26,580 bases of DNA from Oscillospiraceae bacterium. GTDB taxonomy: Bacteria; Bacillota_A; Clostridia; Oscillospirales; Oscillospiraceae. How positions within the stretch are numbered: the stretch's first letter is position 1; each line of letters begins with the position of its first letter. Shown piece after piece: positions 7,627 through 17,241 of this stretch. The notes beneath the pieces are model-generated. The model was not told where the DNA came from and ran no database searches. It saw only the letters and a program-made list of their open reading frames with translations. The position numbers and the translations under genes are program-made. The stretch spans positions 1 through 26,580 of the forward strand of contig SVLA01000009.1 of the NCBI GenBank assembly GCA_015068175.1. Reading direction: 5' to 3'.

Positions 7627-8778
7627 TCAGCAGTAGAAATCCTTGATCTTCTTTGCGCGGCTGGGGTGGCGCAGCTTGCGGATGGCCTTGTTCTCGATCT
7701 GGCGGATCCGTTCCCGGGTCACGCCGAAGATCTGGCCCACTTCCTCCAGGGTGTGGGTACGGCCGTCGTACATACCGAAACGCATCTTCAGCACGTCCGC
7801 TTCCCGCTCCGTCAGGGTATCCAGGATCTCCTTCAGGGCTTCGGCCAGCAGGGCGTTGGAGGTGGCGTCGGCAGGACCGGGGGTCCGCTCGTCTTCCACG
7901 AAGGAACCGATGGAGGTATCCTCTTCATCACCCACGGGGGTATCCAGGGACAAGGTATCGGCGGCGGTGCGGTTGGCCTCGATGATCTTCTCCACGGGCA
8001 GGCCCAGCTCGGCAGCGATCTCCTCCACGGTGGGTTCACGGCCCAGCTCCTGGACCAGTTTCCGGTTGCAGCGGGTGGCCTTGTTGATGACCTCCACCAT
8101 ATGCACCGGCACGCGGATGGTCCGCGCCTGATCGGCAATGGCGCGGGTAATGGCCTGCCGGATCCACCAGGTGGCATATGTAGAGAACTTGTTTCCCTTT
8201 GTCCAGTCGAACTTGTCCACGGCGCGGATCAGGCCGGTGTTGCCTTCCTGGATCAGGTCCAGGATGTGCAGGCCGCGGCCGGAATACTTCTTCGCAATGG
8301 ACACCACCAGGCGCAGATTGGCCTCAGTGAGCTTATTTTTGGCTTCCTGATCGCCTTCGGCCACGCGCTTGGCCAGCTCGATCTCCTCTTCTGCGGTCAG
8401 CAGGCGGATCTGGCCGATCTCCTTCAAATACATCCGCACGGGATCGTCCAGGTGATACTCGGCGGCCAGGTCCACCGGGTCCACCAACTCTTCCTCATCC
8501 AGACCGGACAGGTCGATATCGTCATCCAGCGCATCGCCCAGGTCCAGGTCATCCCCCAGATCCAGGTCCAGCTCGGGGCTGACGATCTGAATGTTCATGG
8601 CTTCAAAACGGTCGTAGATCTCCTCGATACGCTCCGGGCTCAGGTCCATTTTCTCCAGGACAGCGTTCAGCTCGCTGGCGCGGATCATGCCGTCCTTCTT
8701 GCCCTGGGTGATCAGGGCCTGCAGTTGGGCCTGGACGTCCTCGGCGGGTTTGCCCGCAGGTTTCTTGGTGTTACTCAA
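7627..8778 (-). CDS. rpoD: Primary sigma factor (sigma A / RpoD)
   Basis: Directs RNA polymerase to housekeeping promoters. The 383-residue protein has a short region 1.1 (about 12-65) and then a strongly acidic Asp/Leu-rich linker (70-99). Region 1.2 starts at [11 protein letters not shown] (112-122). Region 2, with the -10-reading helix around [19 protein letters not shown], covers about 150-230, and region 3 follows. Region 4.2 is [20 protein letters not shown] near the C terminus. The start is a TTG at 8778, preceded by AAGGGG; no ATG in frame lies upstream, and the next one (residue 31) would cut region 1.1. In many Firmicutes dnaG precedes rpoD; here rpoD has its own promoter and stands alone, divergent from lepA. 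Identification is firm. Confidence 0.97.
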   Translation of the reverse strand: MSNTKKPAGKPAEDVQAQLQALITQGKKDGMIRASELNAVLEKMDLSPERIEEIYDRFEAMNIQIVSPELDLDLGDDLDLGDALDDDIDLSGLDEEELVDPVDLAAEYHLDDPVRMYLKEIGQIRLLTAEEEIELAKRVAEGDQEAKNKLTEANLRLVVSIAKKYSGRGLHILDLIQEGNTGLIRAVDKFDWTKGNKFSTYATWWIRQAITRAIADQARTIRVPVHMVEVINKATRCNRKLVQELGREPTVEEIAAELGLPVEKIIEANRTAADTLSLDTPVGDEEDTSIGSFVEDERTPGPADATSNALLAEALKEILDTLTEREADVLKMRFGMYDGRTHTLEEVGQIFGVTRERIRQIENKAIRKLRHPSRAKKIKDFYC

Positions 8779-8823
8779 AATCCATCTTCCCCTTTATCTT
8801 TGGTTCTTTTTTCAAGCTGTTAG

Positions 8824-8852
8824 ACTATATACCGATTTTCCGTTTTTGACAA
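8824..8852 (-). promoter_or_regulatory. Sigma-A-type promoter for rpoD
   Basis: TTGTCA (8852-8847) and TATAGT (8829-8824) on the minus strand are 17 bp apart. The predicted transcript has a leader of about 40 bases before the TTG start at 8778. Sigma A would then transcribe its own gene, as is common. It lies in the 316-bp divergent gap with lepA, which is AT-rich and holds no gene. Confidence 0.7.
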
Positions 8853-8945
8853 GGGTCGTTAGGAAATTTTTTTGAAAAAAGAGAGTTTCGGCGTTTTTTG
8901 TCGGGTGACAAATTCATTTTTCCCGTTTTTTTGCAAAACATACGG

Positions 8946-8974
8946 TTTACTTTTTTCGAAATATTCGGTATAAT
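8946..8974 (+). promoter_or_regulatory. Sigma-A-type promoter for lepA
   Basis: TTTACT (8946-8951) and a perfect TATAAT (8969-8974) are 17 bp apart. The leader to the lepA ATG would be about 115 bases. It contains one short stem (CCCC/GGGG, 8995-8998 with 9004-9007), and no recognised riboswitch was seen. It probably serves lepA, mgtC and hemW together. Confidence 0.7.
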
Positions 8975-9094
8975 CAAATAATCGCATATTGTGTCCCCAA
9001 GACGGGGTTTAACGCACTGTTCGTTGATTTCTCCTTGTAGGGAAAGGCTGTACGCCAAACTGAAATTTGAAATCTCACACATGAGGTAAACGAT

Positions 9095-10903
<1,809 letters not shown>

Positions 10904-10940
10904 GCCTCCCCCCGGAGGAAGGCTTTGAAAGGAGAATTCA

Positions 10941-11678
10941 ATGACTTGGCTTGACATTTGGAATAATTACATCAATCTGGCCCCCGGCATCGGGCAGATC
11001 GCGCTGCGGCTGGGGTTTGCCATGGTCATCGGCATCATCATCGGTCTGGAACGGGAATTCACCCATCGGCCTGCCGGTCTGCGGACCCACATCCTGGTGG
11101 TGTTGGGCGCCTGCGTGGTGTCCATCCTGGGTGAAATGCTCTTTACCCACTATCACGCCCTGGGTTCCTCTGCCGATCCCGCCCGTCTCAGCGCCCAGGT
11201 CATCACCGGCGTGGGCTTTTTGGGCGCCGGCACCATTATGAAAGAAGGTGTCAATGTCAAGGGCCTGACCACCGCCGCCAGCGTTTGGGCGGTGGCCTGC
11301 CTGGGTCTGGCCTGCGGCTTCGGCTATTACGTTCCGGCGTTGCTGGGCATGGTGTTCATCATGATCACCCTGACCGTCCTGGAAGCGCTGCAGCGCCGGC
11401 TGATCCCGGACCACAACAGCGATCTGCATTACCTGCTGGAGACCACCGATCTGTCCGCCTCCATGGCATTCATCAACGAGCAGGCCCTGGCCAATACCGC
11501 CGTGCTTTTTGACATGGGCGCCACCCAGACCGAGGGCGGTTACCGGATCACCTTCCGGGTCCACTTCTCCGGCCGGCGGTGCAACCTGCATCAGCTTCGA
11601 TTCTTCGAGGCGGTGGCCGCCCATCCCGCCAGCACCCATTTCCATCCGGTGGAGACCCGCAGCGGTACCGCCGTCTGA
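10941..11678 (+). CDS. MgtC/SapB family membrane protein
   Basis: The 245-residue inner-membrane protein has the conserved MgtC core: RLGFAMVIGIIIGLEREFTHRPAGLRTHILVVLGA, broken by the invariant ERE and PAGLRTH, then ITGVGFLGAGTIMKEG and GLTTAASVWAVACLGLACG. At least four hydrophobic helices span residues about 20-145. A soluble C-terminal domain of about 100 residues follows, resembling the ACT-like tail of some MgtC proteins. Family members are linked to growth in low magnesium and, in pathogens, to modulation of the F-type ATPase; the role here is not known. AAAGGAG precedes the ATG. A small CCTCC/GGAGG stem lies between lepA and this gene, but without a T-tract. It is probably co-transcribed with lepA and hemW. 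Confidence 0.9.
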   Translation: MTWLDIWNNYINLAPGIGQIALRLGFAMVIGIIIGLEREFTHRPAGLRTHILVVLGACVVSILGEMLFTHYHALGSSADPARLSAQVITGVGFLGAGTIMKEGVNVKGLTTAASVWAVACLGLACGFGYYVPALLGMVFIMITLTVLEALQRRLIPDHNSDLHYLLETTDLSASMAFINEQALANTAVLFDMGATQTEGGYRITFRVHFSGRRCNLHQLRFFEAVAAHPASTHFHPVETRSGTAV

Positions 11679-11702
11679 TCCAAGACCCCAAAGGAGCGCA
11701 TC

Positions 11703-12896
11703 ATGGCACTTTTAGGACGAAAAGAAAAAACACCTCTGGGCATTTACATCCATATTCCCTTCTGCCGCAGCAAGTGCATCTACTGCGACTTTTACTCCCT
11801 GCCGGAAAAAAGCGACAAGCTGATGGACGGATTTCTGGACGCCATCTGCGCCCATATCCGGGAGGCCGGGGACCTGGCCCCCAACCATATTGTAGACACC
11901 GTCTATTTCGGCGGCGGCACCCCCAGCTATTTCGGTGCCGACGGCCTGGCTTCCATCCTGGCCACGGTGCGGCGCAGTTTTGAAGTGAGTCCCACGGCGG
12001 AGATCACCTTCGAAGCCAATCCGGATTCCGTCAACTCCAAACTGCTGCGCCGGCTCCGCAGCGAAGGTTTCAACCGGGTGAGCCTGGGCATCCAAAGCGA
12101 CGATGACCACATTCTGAAGACCATCGGCCGCCCCCACAGCTACGCCCAGGCGGCAGAGGCCGCGCGGCTGATCCGCAAGGTGGGTTTCCGCAATTTGTCC
12201 GTGGACCTGATGTACGGTCTGCCGGGCCAGACCCGGGAAGGCTGGGTGGAGACCCTGCGGAACGTGATGAAGCTGGAACCGGATCACATTAGCTGCTACG
12301 GACTGAAGGTGGAGGAAGGCACCCCCCTGTGCCAATGCCAGGATTACATGAACCTGCCCGACGAGGACGCCCAGGCCGATATGTATCTGACCGCCAGCGA
12401 AGTTCTGCGGTCCAAGGGTTACCGGCAGTATGAGATCTCCAATTTCTGCCGGCGGAACATGGAATCCAGGCACAACCTGAAATATTGGACCGGCGGCGAG
12501 TATCTGGGCTTCGGTCCCGATGCCAGCTCGGATTTTGCCGGAAAGCGGTTCACCATGGTCCGGGACCTGAAGGCTTACATCGACGGGATCCTTTCCGGCG
12601 GCGCCGTCATTGCGGACCTGCAGGAGATCCCCCAGCGGGAACGGGCCGGGGAGTATCTGATGATGCGTCTGCGGACCAACCTGGGCATCTGCGCCGCGGA
12701 TTACGAAAAGCAGTTTCTTCTGCCCTTCGGTCCTTTGGAGGCGGCTTTGGAAGATGCCAGCCAGCGGGGCCTGGCGGTGAAGATGGATTCCGGCCATTGG
12801 CGCCTGACCCCCACCGGTTATCTGCTGAGCAACGACATCATTTCTGACCTCCTGCTGATCCAGGACCGGGCCGAGCCCTTGGCCAAGCGAAGATAA
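11703..12896 (+). CDS. hemW: HemW-type radical SAM protein (heme chaperone, HemN-like)
   Basis: Radical SAM protein related to oxygen-independent coproporphyrinogen III oxidase. HemW members bind heme and pass it to targets and are thought not to act as oxidases. The cluster-binding C-x3-C-x2-C is at residues 21, 25 and 28 (PFCRSKCIYCDF). The SAM-contacting GGGTPS follows, then ITFEANPDS, RVSLGIQS, and VDLMYGLPGQT. The C-terminal HemN domain (from EYLMMRLRTNLG) is present. At 397 residues it fits HemW rather than the longer HemN, and the lepA neighbourhood fits too. The family's usual IQS is followed by DDDH. AAAGGAG precedes the ATG, and a terminator follows directly. Confidence 0.93.
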   Translation: MALLGRKEKTPLGIYIHIPFCRSKCIYCDFYSLPEKSDKLMDGFLDAICAHIREAGDLAPNHIVDTVYFGGGTPSYFGADGLASILATVRRSFEVSPTAEITFEANPDSVNSKLLRRLRSEGFNRVSLGIQSDDDHILKTIGRPHSYAQAAEAARLIRKVGFRNLSVDLMYGLPGQTREGWVETLRNVMKLEPDHISCYGLKVEEGTPLCQCQDYMNLPDEDAQADMYLTASEVLRSKGYRQYEISNFCRRNMESRHNLKYWTGGEYLGFGPDASSDFAGKRFTMVRDLKAYIDGILSGGAVIADLQEIPQRERAGEYLMMRLRTNLGICAADYEKQFLLPFGPLEAALEDASQRGLAVKMDSGHWRLTPTGYLLSNDIISDLLLIQDRAEPLAKRR

Positions 12897-12901
12897 ACAG
12901 C

Positions 12902-12927
12902 ATCCCACGGGATTTTTCCCGTGGGAT
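12902..12927 (+). terminator. Rho-independent terminator after hemW
   Basis: A perfect 10-bp stem, ATCCCACGGG (12902-12911) with CCCGTGGGAT (12918-12927), has a 6-base loop. It starts 5 bp after the hemW stop and is followed by CTTCATTTTCC. It ends the lepA-mgtC-hemW unit. Confidence 0.8.
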
Positions 12928-12965
12928 CTTCATTTTCCTCTGTAGAATTCTCCAACCCCCAACGG

Positions 12966-13001
12966 TTTCCGACAAATTATTCCGCCCCGCCGTGGTACCA
13001 T
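12966..13001 (+). promoter_or_regulatory. Possible Spo0A-dependent promoter of spoIIE
   Basis: CCGACA (12969-12974) and TACCAT (12996-13001) are 21 bp apart. The spoIIE promoter of Bacillus subtilis is a Spo0A-activated sigma-A promoter with unusually long spacing of this kind. The minus strand over 12966-12976 reads TTTGTCGGAAA, a near match to the Spo0A box TTTGTCGAA with one extra G. Each element alone is weak; the combination in front of spoIIE is what gives it interest. Confidence 0.3.
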
Positions 13002-13032
13002 AAAGTCAGTTTCTCGGAAAGGATTGGTACAT

Positions 13033-14958
13033 ATGATGGTTTCTCTGGGGATCCGTCTGCGGCGATGGCAGCGGGCCCTGCGGCGGTGGGCCCTGGACCC
13101 CAAGACCCAGGTCTGGGCACAGACCGGTGGGTCCGTTCTGTGCGGACTGCTCCTCAGCGCCGGCAGTCTGATGCATCACGCCCTGCCCCTGACGCTGGGA
13201 TTGCTGATGAGTTTATCGGGGTGGCCGGCGGTGTTGATCGCCGCCGGCGGCATGGCCGGGTATCTGCTGTTTTGGGGCGACGCCGGGATCCAGGGGGTCC
13301 TGTGGCTCTGCGCCGGCTTGCCGGCGGCGTTGGTGATGAACCGGCGGTCCGTGGTACGCAACACCCCCTGGCTTATGCCGGCCCTGGCCGGCGTGATCGT
13401 GGCGGGGGTGGGCCTGGCCGGCCAGCTTTGGCTGGGGGACCGAACGGCGGTGGTGCCGTATCTGCTGCGGATCGGCCTAGCCATCCTCACGGGGCGGCTG
13501 TTCACCGCCGCGGCGGACCGGCAGGATGCTGTTTTGGAATGGCTGGTCTGCGCCGTGGGGGTGCTGGCCCTGGCCCAGGTGCGGCCCATCCCCTATCTGG
13601 GTCTGGGTTATATTGCGGCGGGCCTTCTGGCCATGATGAGTGCCTTCCCGGCGGTGGCCCTGGCGGGTCTCGCCCTGGATCTGGCCCAGGTGACCCCGGT
13701 GCCCATGACGGCGGTGCTGGCCCTGGTCTATCTGGTGCGGCTGGTGCCGGGATTGAGCCGGCGGCTGGGGGTCCTGGTGCCGGGGTTGGTGTATCTGGTG
13801 GTGATGGGTGTGTGCCTGCAATGGGATCTGCAGCCCCTGCCGGGATTGCTGCTGGGCAGCGGCCTGAGTCTGGTCCTGCCGCCCCGCACCCCTCTGCACA
13901 AACGCCGCGGGGAGACGGGATTTGCCCAGGTACGGCTGGAAATGGCGGCATCGGTGCTGGATCAGACCCAAATGGTGCTGGACACCGTGGAAGAATTTCC
14001 CATTGACGAAGGGGCCCTGATGTCCCGGGCGGCGGAACGGGCCTGCGGAAGCTGTCCCTGCCGGAAAAATTGCCGGGAGGAGCCGGCCCAACTGTCCACG
14101 GCTCTGCTCCACAAGCCTCTGGGCAACGGCGCCGATCTGCCGGCCGGGTGCCGGAAGCCGGGACGGCTGCTGATGGAACTGCGGCGGAGTCAGGAGCAAT
14201 TCCGGGCCATCCGGGCCGACCGGGACCGGCAGAGCGAATATCGGGCGGCGGTGGTACAGCAATATCGGTTTTTATCGGAATATCTGCAGAGCTTATCCGA
14301 CGCCCTGAGCCGTCGGTCCACGCCGCCGAAGCAGATCTACCAGCCGGAATTGGCCGTATGCGCCGCCAGCCGGGACGGTAACAACGGGGACCGCTGTTTC
14401 TGGTTTGCGGGGGTGGAATGCCGGTACTACATTCTGCTGTGCGACGGCATGGGCACCGGACCGGAAGCGGCCCGGGAGGGGAAATTGGCCGGCAATATGC
14501 TGAAAAAACTGCTCTGCGCCGGTTATCCGCCGGAATATGCCCTGCGGAGCGTCAACAGTTTCTGCGCTTTGCGGGGACGGGCCGGGGCGGTGACTATGGA
14601 TCTGGCGGAACTGCAACTGGACAGCGGCAAGGTGACGCTGTACAAATGGGGCGCCGCTCCCAGTTTTCTGCTCCATCGGGGGGAACCCATAAAGATCGGG
14701 ACAGCCGCGCCGCCTCCGGGCCTTTCGGTAACCGAAGGCCGGGAAACGGTGCAGCGGCTGTCCCTGCGCAAAGGGGAGACGCTGATCCTCCTGAGCGACG
14801 GCGCAGGGGGAGAGGAGTCCCTGCGGGCCGCGCTGGAGGGCCGGGGTGAACCACCGGGGGAATTGGCTGCGCGGATTCTGGAGCACAGCCGGCAGGAGGG
14901 GACGGACGATGCCACTGTCGCTGTGGTACGCCTGGGGACCCTGCCCATGTCTACATAA
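13033..14958 (+). CDS. spoIIE: Stage II sporulation protein E (SpoIIE) phosphatase
   Basis: Membrane-bound PP2C-type phosphatase that dephosphorylates SpoIIAA to activate sigma F in the forespore and also acts at the asymmetric septum. The 641-residue protein starts with a basic segment. About ten hydrophobic helices follow (roughly 35-290), then a linker with a cysteine cluster (CGSCPCRKNC, near 340) and a C-terminal PP2C domain. Metal-binding positions are present: D471 in CDGMGTG, D589 in SDGAGG and D625/D626 in DDATV. It is shorter than the 827-residue B. subtilis protein, mainly in the membrane and linker parts. The ATG at 13033 lies after GGAAAGGA; an ATG at 13036 is also possible. It is transcribed alone. 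Its presence indicates an endospore-forming lineage. Confidence 0.93.
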   Translation: MMVSLGIRLRRWQRALRRWALDPKTQVWAQTGGSVLCGLLLSAGSLMHHALPLTLGLLMSLSGWPAVLIAAGGMAGYLLFWGDAGIQGVLWLCAGLPAALVMNRRSVVRNTPWLMPALAGVIVAGVGLAGQLWLGDRTAVVPYLLRIGLAILTGRLFTAAADRQDAVLEWLVCAVGVLALAQVRPIPYLGLGYIAAGLLAMMSAFPAVALAGLALDLAQVTPVPMTAVLALVYLVRLVPGLSRRLGVLVPGLVYLVVMGVCLQWDLQPLPGLLLGSGLSLVLPPRTPLHKRRGETGFAQVRLEMAASVLDQTQMVLDTVEEFPIDEGALMSRAAERACGSCPCRKNCREEPAQLSTALLHKPLGNGADLPAGCRKPGRLLMELRRSQEQFRAIRADRDRQSEYRAAVVQQYRFLSEYLQSLSDALSRRSTPPKQIYQPELAVCAASRDGNNGDRCFWFAGVECRYYILLCDGMGTGPEAAREGKLAGNMLKKLLCAGYPPEYALRSVNSFCALRGRAGAVTMDLAELQLDSGKVTLYKWGAAPSFLLHRGEPIKIGTAAPPPGLSVTEGRETVQRLSLRKGETLILLSDGAGGEESLRAALEGRGEPPGELAARILEHSRQEGTDDATVAVVRLGTLPMST

Positions 14959-14960
14959 TA

Positions 14961-15001
14961 CCACATCTTTTTTGCGAAGTTTGTCGAAACACAAGATGTG
15001 G
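14961..15001. other. Stem-loop with a Spo0A-box-like loop after spoIIE
   Basis: CCACATCTT (14961-14969) pairs with AAGATGTGG (14993-15001). The 23-base loop carries TTTGTCGAAA (14980-14989), a perfect match to the Spo0A-box core, itself within the small palindrome GTTT-GTCG-AAAC. It starts 2 bp after the spoIIE stop. No T-tract follows on the plus strand, so it is a poor terminator. It may belong to a larger dispersed element with the sequence at 15081-15110. Confidence 0.35.
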
Positions 15002-15080
15002 GAGAGGAAAATGGCGACAAACCACAATATTTTGCGTTTTTCTGTTTGATTTTGTAGTTGGATGCAGGAAAAGCGGTGCG

Positions 15081-15110
15081 TAGATCCCTCGACTTTGCCC
15101 GGGATGACAT
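15081..15110. repeat. Dispersed-repeat-like element in the 424-bp gap after spoIIE
   Basis: Read on the minus strand, the segment starts with GTCATCCCGGG and continues with CAAAGTCGAGGGATCTA. It closely resembles a short imperfect palindrome found between genes in many gut Clostridia, whose translated form (MSSRAKSRDL) often appears as a spurious ORF. ATCCC (15084-15088) and GGGAT (15101-15105) form its stem. Nearby lies CAAAAATC/GATTTTTG (15167-15174, 15178-15185). The rest of 14959-15382 shows no gene. Dispersal is recalled from other genomes, not shown here. Confidence 0.45.
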
Positions 15111-15205
15111 GGTTATTTGAAGGAGCGGCCTTCGCGCACGATCGGAACATCGGCTCCCTCCTCCGTCAAAAATCAACGATTTTTGCCTGGAAGCAGGGAC
15201 GATTC

Positions 15206-15232
15206 AAAACCGGGGGATCTTCCCCCGGTTTT
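15206..15232. terminator. Strong hairpin, bidirectional terminator
   Basis: AAAACCGGGGGA (15206-15217) pairs perfectly with TCCCCCGGTTTT (15221-15232) around a TCT loop. The TTTT end of the stem provides a short T-run in both directions. It lies about 250 bp after spoIIE and 90 bp before the predicted glycosyltransferase promoter, so it probably insulates these units. Confidence 0.65.
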
Positions 15233-15319
15233 CACATCCGGAACGCCGCTTTGACCATGGGGCGCAAAAACACATCTGCATTTTGGGGAGATCCGGTGGG
15301 AAAACTGCGGTTCTCCGGG

Positions 15320-15348
15320 TTGCGCCGGGACGGGATCTGTGGTAAAAT
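15320..15348 (+). promoter_or_regulatory. Possible promoter for the glycosyltransferase pair
   Basis: TTGCGC (15320-15325) and TAAAAT (15343-15348) are 17 bp apart, 35 bp upstream of the start at 15383. The -10 is good and the -35 keeps only TTG, much like the candidate at 2872-2900. Confidence 0.4.
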
Positions 15349-15382
15349 CCGCTTAGAAAGCAGAAAAGGAGGAGAACGGCCC

Positions 15383-16192
15383 ATGACCGTGGAAATACTG
15401 ATGTCCTGCATGCATCAGCAGGACGATGCCCTGGTGCGCCGGTCCGGGATCATCGGCGATGTGACCGTCGTCAATCAATGTGACCGGGAAGGTTATGCCG
15501 AATACCCCACCCCCCAGGGCCTGGCCCGGATCTTCTCCACCACGGAGCGGGGCCTGACCAGGAGCCGCAATATGGCCATCGCCCATGCCCGTGGGGATCT
15601 GTGCCTGCTGTGCGATGACGATGAGGTCTTTGTGCCGGACCTGGCGGAAAAACTGCGCCGGGGTTTTGAACGGCTGCCTCAGGCCGATGTGATCGTCTGG
15701 AAGATGGCCCAGCGGACCCCGTCCTTCCCGGACCGGGTCCAGCGGCTGCGTTTCCCCCGGACCATGAAGGTGTCCTCCTGGCAGATCTCCTTCCGCCGCC
15801 AGCGGCTTCTGGAGCGCGGCGTGCGCTTCGATCCGCTGCTGGGGGCCGGCACAGGCAACGGCGCGGAGGAGGAACTGAAATTTTTACTGGACTGCCAAAA
15901 GGCGGGTTTGCAGATCTGGTATGTGCCGGAGGAGATCGCCACGGTGGCCCAGACGGCATCCACCTGGTTTGACGGCTTCGACCGGACCTTTTTCGAAAAC
16001 CGGGGGGCCACCACCCGCTATATTTTGGGCGCGGTACCGGCGGCGCTGTACGGAATATATTATGTACTGCGAAAGCGGAAACTCTACGCAGACCGGCTGA
16101 CACCTTGGCAGGCTTTTGCCGCCATTTTGCGGGGCATCCGCCAAAATAAGATCGGCAGACAGGCCCGGGAGGAAGCGAGGAACAAGGATTGA
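15383..16192 (+). CDS. Family 2 glycosyltransferase
   Basis: GT-A-fold enzyme of 269 residues, probably transferring a sugar from a nucleotide donor onto a surface glycan or lipid-linked precursor. The usual N-terminal strand is MTVEILMSCMHQQDD. RGLTRSRNMAIAHARGD and LLCDDDEVF follow; D78-D80 are the metal-binding DxD positions. GAEEELKFLLDCQKAG near residue 155 holds the acidic residues around the catalytic base. No membrane segment is clear except a weak one near 215-230. The ATG at 15383 follows AAAGGAGG; the frame is open far upstream but crosses repeats and the hairpin at 15206, so a longer start is unlikely. The next glycosyltransferase overlaps its stop by 4 bases, implying coupled translation. 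Donor and acceptor cannot be told. Confidence 0.87.
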   Translation: MTVEILMSCMHQQDDALVRRSGIIGDVTVVNQCDREGYAEYPTPQGLARIFSTTERGLTRSRNMAIAHARGDLCLLCDDDEVFVPDLAEKLRRGFERLPQADVIVWKMAQRTPSFPDRVQRLRFPRTMKVSSWQISFRRQRLLERGVRFDPLLGAGTGNGAEEELKFLLDCQKAGLQIWYVPEEIATVAQTASTWFDGFDRTFFENRGATTRYILGAVPAALYGIYYVLRKRKLYADRLTPWQAFAAILRGIRQNKIGRQAREEARNKD

Positions 16193-17205
16193 AAATACTG
16201 ACCTTTGTGATCCCCGCATACAACAGCGGCGGATTTTTGGACAAATGCATCGGCAGTATGCTGCACCCGGCGGTGCTGGAGCAGCTGGAGATCATCGTGG
16301 TCAACGACGGTTCCACGGATGACACGGCGGCGGTGGCCGGGGAATATTGCCGGCGGTGGCCCGGGGTGGTGCGGCTCATCACCCAGGAAAACCGGGGCCA
16401 CGGCGGCGCGCTGAACACCGGCTGCGGCAGCGCCACGGGAAAATATGTGAAGGTCATCGATGCCGATGACTGGGTGGTGACGGAAAATCTGCCGGCTTTC
16501 CTGGCCTTTTTGGAGGCAGCGGACAGCGATGTGGTGCTGACCCATCATCATACGGTGGATATTTCCGACGGCCGGGTCCGGCCCTGGAAAAATCGCCCCC
16601 CGGCCTTCGGGGTGAACTATACCCTGGCCCAGGTGGGGGAGCGCTGGCCGGATTATGCGGACAGCCTGACCTTCCACGGCATCACCTATAACCGGGCGTT
16701 TTATCAGAAAAACAGCCGGGGCCTGACGGAGAAGGTGTTCTATGAAGATTATGAGTATGCCACCTTCCCCTGCGCTGTGGCGGAGACCCTGTCCTCCTGC
16801 GACCTATTCATCTATGAATACCGCATTGGGGACGTGAACCAAAGCGTGTCCCAGGCCAATCAGCTCAAGCGGCTGGGCCACACGGAAACGGTGCTGGAGC
16901 GCATGGTCCGGCAGTACGGCCTTCTGCCGGCGGGACCGGGGAAAACCTATGCCGCCCGAAAGACCGCCCAGCTTTTGCTGAGCTATTTTACCACCACCCT
17001 GCTGCTCCACCCGGACCGGAAGGCGGGCAGAGCCCTGGGGGCGGCCCAAATGGCCAAAATCCGGGATCAGGCGCCGGAGATCGGGCGGATGACCCGAAAA
17101 AAATACGGGATCTTCCGGCTCATGAGCCGGCTGCACATTTCCAAAGAGACCTTCGACCGGCTCCTGGAAAGCAAATTGTACCGCCGTCTGCGGAATAAAA
17201 AATAA
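16189..17205 (+). CDS. Family 2 glycosyltransferase
   Basis: GT2 enzyme of 338 residues. The GT-A domain is textbook: TFVIPAYNSGGFLDKCI (5-21), the nucleotide-binding VVNDGSTDD with D40, the ENRGHGGALNTG helix and the metal-binding DADD at 91-94. VFYEDYEY near 185 is the likely catalytic-base region. The C-terminal part is helical and basic. It starts at TTG 16189, overlapping the previous stop in a TTGA arrangement, with AGGAAGCGAGG upstream. No ATG in frame would preserve the first beta strand. It converges on the dTDP-sugar operon, and both probably serve the same surface glycan, though this is inferred from position only. Confidence 0.88.
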   Translation: MKILTFVIPAYNSGGFLDKCIGSMLHPAVLEQLEIIVVNDGSTDDTAAVAGEYCRRWPGVVRLITQENRGHGGALNTGCGSATGKYVKVIDADDWVVTENLPAFLAFLEAADSDVVLTHHHTVDISDGRVRPWKNRPPAFGVNYTLAQVGERWPDYADSLTFHGITYNRAFYQKNSRGLTEKVFYEDYEYATFPCAVAETLSSCDLFIYEYRIGDVNQSVSQANQLKRLGHTETVLERMVRQYGLLPAGPGKTYAARKTAQLLLSYFTTTLLLHPDRKAGRALGAAQMAKIRDQAPEIGRMTRKKYGIFRLMSRLHISKETFDRLLESKLYRRLRNKK

Positions 17206-17210
17206 AGGAA

Positions 17211-17241
17211 GGGTGCGTTCGCAGGAACGCACCCTGTTTTT
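17211..17241. terminator. Bidirectional terminator between the glycosyltransferases and rfbB
   Basis: GGGTGCGTTC (17211-17220) pairs perfectly with GAACGCACCC (17225-17234) around GCAG. TGTTTTT follows on the plus strand and a T-rich stretch follows on the minus strand. It overlaps the last base pair region before the rfbB stop, so it closes both the rightward pair and the long leftward operon. Confidence 0.85.

Noticed and set aside
14523..15176. Minus-strand frame starting in the gap after spoIIE and containing an MSSRAKSRDL-type peptide
   Set aside because: This is the translation of a dispersed palindromic element plus antisense spoIIE, a well-known spurious ORF type.
15062..15382. Upstream extension of the first glycosyltransferase frame
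   Set aside because: The extension would translate repeat-like sequence and the hairpin at 15206-15232. A strong ribosome binding site lies just before the ATG at 15383.
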